A stretch of DNA of 64,000 bases from CADCUY01 sp964242735 (lineage in GTDB: Bacteria; Actinomycetota; Actinomycetes; Actinomycetales; Quadrisphaeraceae): positions 124,001-188,000 of the forward strand of contig CAXTAK010000001.1 of assembly GCA_964242735.1 (NCBI GenBank). The letters run 5' to 3'. The stretch's first letter is position 1. Each line of letters opens with the position of its first letter. The translations under genes and the position numbers were made by a program. Under the pieces are notes generated by a model. It did no database searches and was not told where the DNA came from. It saw only the letters and a program-made list of their open reading frames with translations. Shown here one piece after another: positions 62,412-64,000 of this stretch.

Positions 62412-63191
62412 TCAGGCCCTCGCGAGGGTGCCCAGGTACAGCTCGGTGACCTTCGGGTCGTCGGCCAGCGCGCGCCCGGTGCCCGTGTAGGCGTTGCGGC
62501 CCTGGTCGAGCACGTAGGCGCGGTCGCAGATCTGCAGGCACCGGCGGGCGTTCTGCTCGACCATGACCACCGAGACGCCCGCCCGGTTGATCTGGCGGGT
62601 CCGCAGGAAGACCTCGTCCTGCATCACCGGTGACAGGCCGGCGGAGGGCTCGTCGAGGAGCAGCACCGAGGGGTCCATCATGAGCGCGCGCCCCATGGCG
62701 ACCATCTGGCGCTCGCCGCCGGAGAGCGACCCGGCGCGCTGCGCGCGCCGCTGGCCGAGGGCGGGGAACAGGTCGGTGACCACGTCGAAGCGCTCCCTGA
62801 ACCGCTTCGGGCGCTGGTAGGTGCCCATCTGCAGGTTCTCCTCGATGGTCAGCGAGGGGAAGACGTTGTTCGTCTGCGGCACGAAGCCCACCCCCTGGTG
62901 GACGAGCTCGTCGGCGCGGAGCCCGGTGATGTCCTCACCACGCAGGGTGATGCTCCCGGTACCGACCTTGACGAGCCCGAACAGGGCCTTGAGCAGCGTC
63001 GACTTCCCCGCCCCGTTCGGGCCGATGATGCCGACCAGCTCACCCTCGGTGCAGTACAGGTCGCACCCGTTCAAGATGTTGACCCCCGGGAAGTACCCGG
63101 CGACCAGCTCGTCGGCGCGCAGGAGCGCGTCCTGCGCCGCCGTGACGTGGGCGGAGCGGTCGACGACCGCTGACGACTCGCGCGCGCTCAT
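62412..63191 (-). CDS. livF: Branched-chain amino-acid ABC transporter ATPase LivF
   Basis: A 259-residue ATPase. After a 25-residue tail it has VAGYFPGVNILNGCDL, Walker A GPNGAGKST (about 58-66), Q-loop VPQTNNVFPSLTIEENLQMG, signature SLSGGERQM, Walker B LLLDEPSAGLSP and a switch Glu-Gln (VVMVEQN) as normal for LivF. The start ATG 63191 overlaps the livG stop by 4 nt. It belongs with livG and, beyond the window edge, presumably permease genes. Confidence 0.92.
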   Translation of the reverse strand: MSARESSAVVDRSAHVTAAQDALLRADELVAGYFPGVNILNGCDLYCTEGELVGIIGPNGAGKSTLLKALFGLVKVGTGSITLRGEDITGLRADELVHQGVGFVPQTNNVFPSLTIEENLQMGTYQRPKRFRERFDVVTDLFPALGQRRAQRAGSLSGGERQMVAMGRALMMDPSVLLLDEPSAGLSPVMQDEVFLRTRQINRAGVSVVMVEQNARRCLQICDRAYVLDQGRNAYTGTGRALADDPKVTELYLGTLARA

Positions 63192-64000
63192 CGGCCCCCC
63201 TCGGTGGTCTCGGCCTCGACGGCGGCCCCGAGCTCGGCGAGCTGGCGCTCTTCGTCCTCGACGGTCAGCGGCGCGTCGTGGTGCCCGCCGAGGTACGCGT
63301 CGATCACGGCGGGGTCCGCCATCACCGCCTCCGGCGGGCCCTCCGCCACCACGACGCCCTGGGCCATCACGACCACCCAGTCCGAGATGTCCCTCACCAT
63401 GTCCATGTCGTGCTCGACGAAGAGGACCGTCATGCCCTCCTCGCGCAGGTCCTTCACGTGCCCCAGCAGCGACTGCGTCAGCGCCGGGTTCACCCCCGCC
63501 ATCGGTTCGTCCAGCATGATCATCTGAGGTCGTGTCATGAGTGCCCGGGCCATCTCCAGCAGCTTGCGCTGCCCCCCGGACAGGCTCCCCGCGTAGTCGT
63601 CGGCCTTGTCGTCGAGCTTGAAGCGAGCCAGCAGCTCCCGAGCGCGCTCGGTGTTCTCCGCCTCCTGCTGGCGCCAGGACGAGGGCAGGACAGCGCGGAG
63701 CAGCGACTCCCCGCGCTGCCCGTCCGCTCCGAGCAGCATGTTCTGCAGCACCGACATCCGGGACAGCGCCTTGGTCAGCTGGAAGGTCCGCACCATGCCG
63801 CGGCGCGCGACCCTGTGCGCGGGGACCCGGCCCAGCGCCTGGCCGGCGAAGGTCCAGTCCCCCTCGTCCGGTCGGTCGAAGCCGGTCAGGAGGTTGAAGA
63901 AGGTCGTCTTGCCGGCGCCGTTGGGGCCGATGAGCGCGGTGATGGCGCCCTTCTGGACCTCCACGTGCTCCACATCGACGGCCGTGAGCCCACCGAACCG
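63188..64000 (-). CDS. livG: Branched-chain amino-acid ABC transporter ATPase LivG, 5' end beyond window
   Basis: At least 271 residues; the start lies beyond base 64000. It has FGGLTAVD at the visible N-terminus, Walker A GPNGAGKTT, the LivG-type FQLTKALSRMSVLQNMLLG, signature SLSGGQRK, Walker B MIMLDEPMAGVNP, and FVEHDMDMV as the switch. A tail of about 30 residues rich in Glu and Ala ends the protein. The stop overlaps livF. Confidence 0.92.
   Translation of the reverse strand, partial: RFGGLTAVDVEHVEVQKGAITALIGPNGAGKTTFFNLLTGFDRPDEGDWTFAGQALGRVPAHRVARRGMVRTFQLTKALSRMSVLQNMLLGADGQRGESLLRAVLPSSWRQQEAENTERARELLARFKLDDKADDYAGSLSGGQRKLLEMARALMTRPQMIMLDEPMAGVNPALTQSLLGHVKDLREEGMTVLFVEHDMDMVRDISDWVVVMAQGVVVAEGPPEAVMADPAVIDAYLGGHHDAPLTVEDEERQLAELGAAVEAETTEGGR

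Overview
This window is very GC-rich (about 74-75% G+C by eye, codons almost always ending in G or C). It starts often with GTG and carries actinobacterial markers: mihF beside gmk and rpoZ, an ATPase-degenerate PriA, a PH-domain protein and an MscS-type channel behind hisEG, a trp cluster with the Trp-associated membrane protein and an HGxxPAAW protein, and an ANTAR response regulator. It is chromosomal DNA of an Actinomycetota member; a Kineosporia/Kineococcus-type relative is a guess. No phage, transposase, CRISPR array or rRNA was seen.

Region 1 (1-12.3 kb) is housekeeping: pyrF-pyrD, mihF-gmk, rpoZ-coaBC, metK, priA, fmt-rsmB, rpe and pnuC. Region 2 (12.3-41.5 kb) is amino-acid and central metabolism: hisE-hisG with two membrane-protein genes, an FUSC-type exporter, a small kinase and a HIT protein on the minus strand, hisF, then an accessory block (a DinB-like gene, a heterodimeric ABC exporter, a second DinB-like gene and a vapBC pair) before hisI-trpE-membrane protein, HGxxPAAW protein, a DUF4190 protein, trpC-trpB-trpA-lgt, a DedA-like gene and a Uma2 gene, gltB-gltD and pyk. 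No trpF or trpD is present; in actinobacteria the HisA homologue (also named PriA) usually supplies TrpF activity.

Region 3 (41.5-59.9 kb) is a catabolic island. It holds a polar amino-acid ABC importer with an M20 peptidase, then a minus-strand operon (IclR regulator, CaiB CoA-transferase, Leu/Phe-type amino-acid dehydrogenase, AruI-like 2-oxo-acid decarboxylase, enoyl-CoA hydratase), then a plus-strand operon (cyclic amidohydrolase, M20F carbamoylase, divergent urocanase, a second amidohydrolase, aldehyde dehydrogenase, SDR). Three related 17-bp palindromes lie at the three promoter regions of this island, which suggests one IclR regulon. The order hydantoinase-like, carbamoylase-like, urocanase-like, deaminase-type amidohydrolase matches the steps known for thiourocanate (ergothioneine) breakdown to glutamate. 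This is the most interesting system in the window.

Region 4 (60-64 kb) has a tRNA-Leu(CAA), the ANTAR regulator pdtaR, and a branched-chain amino-acid-type importer (livK, then livF and livG on the opposite strand, livG cut by the window end). Nine genes have a TANNNT element only 6-8 nt before the start codon, which marks leaderless transcripts; several convergent pairs are separated by strong GC-rich hairpins.
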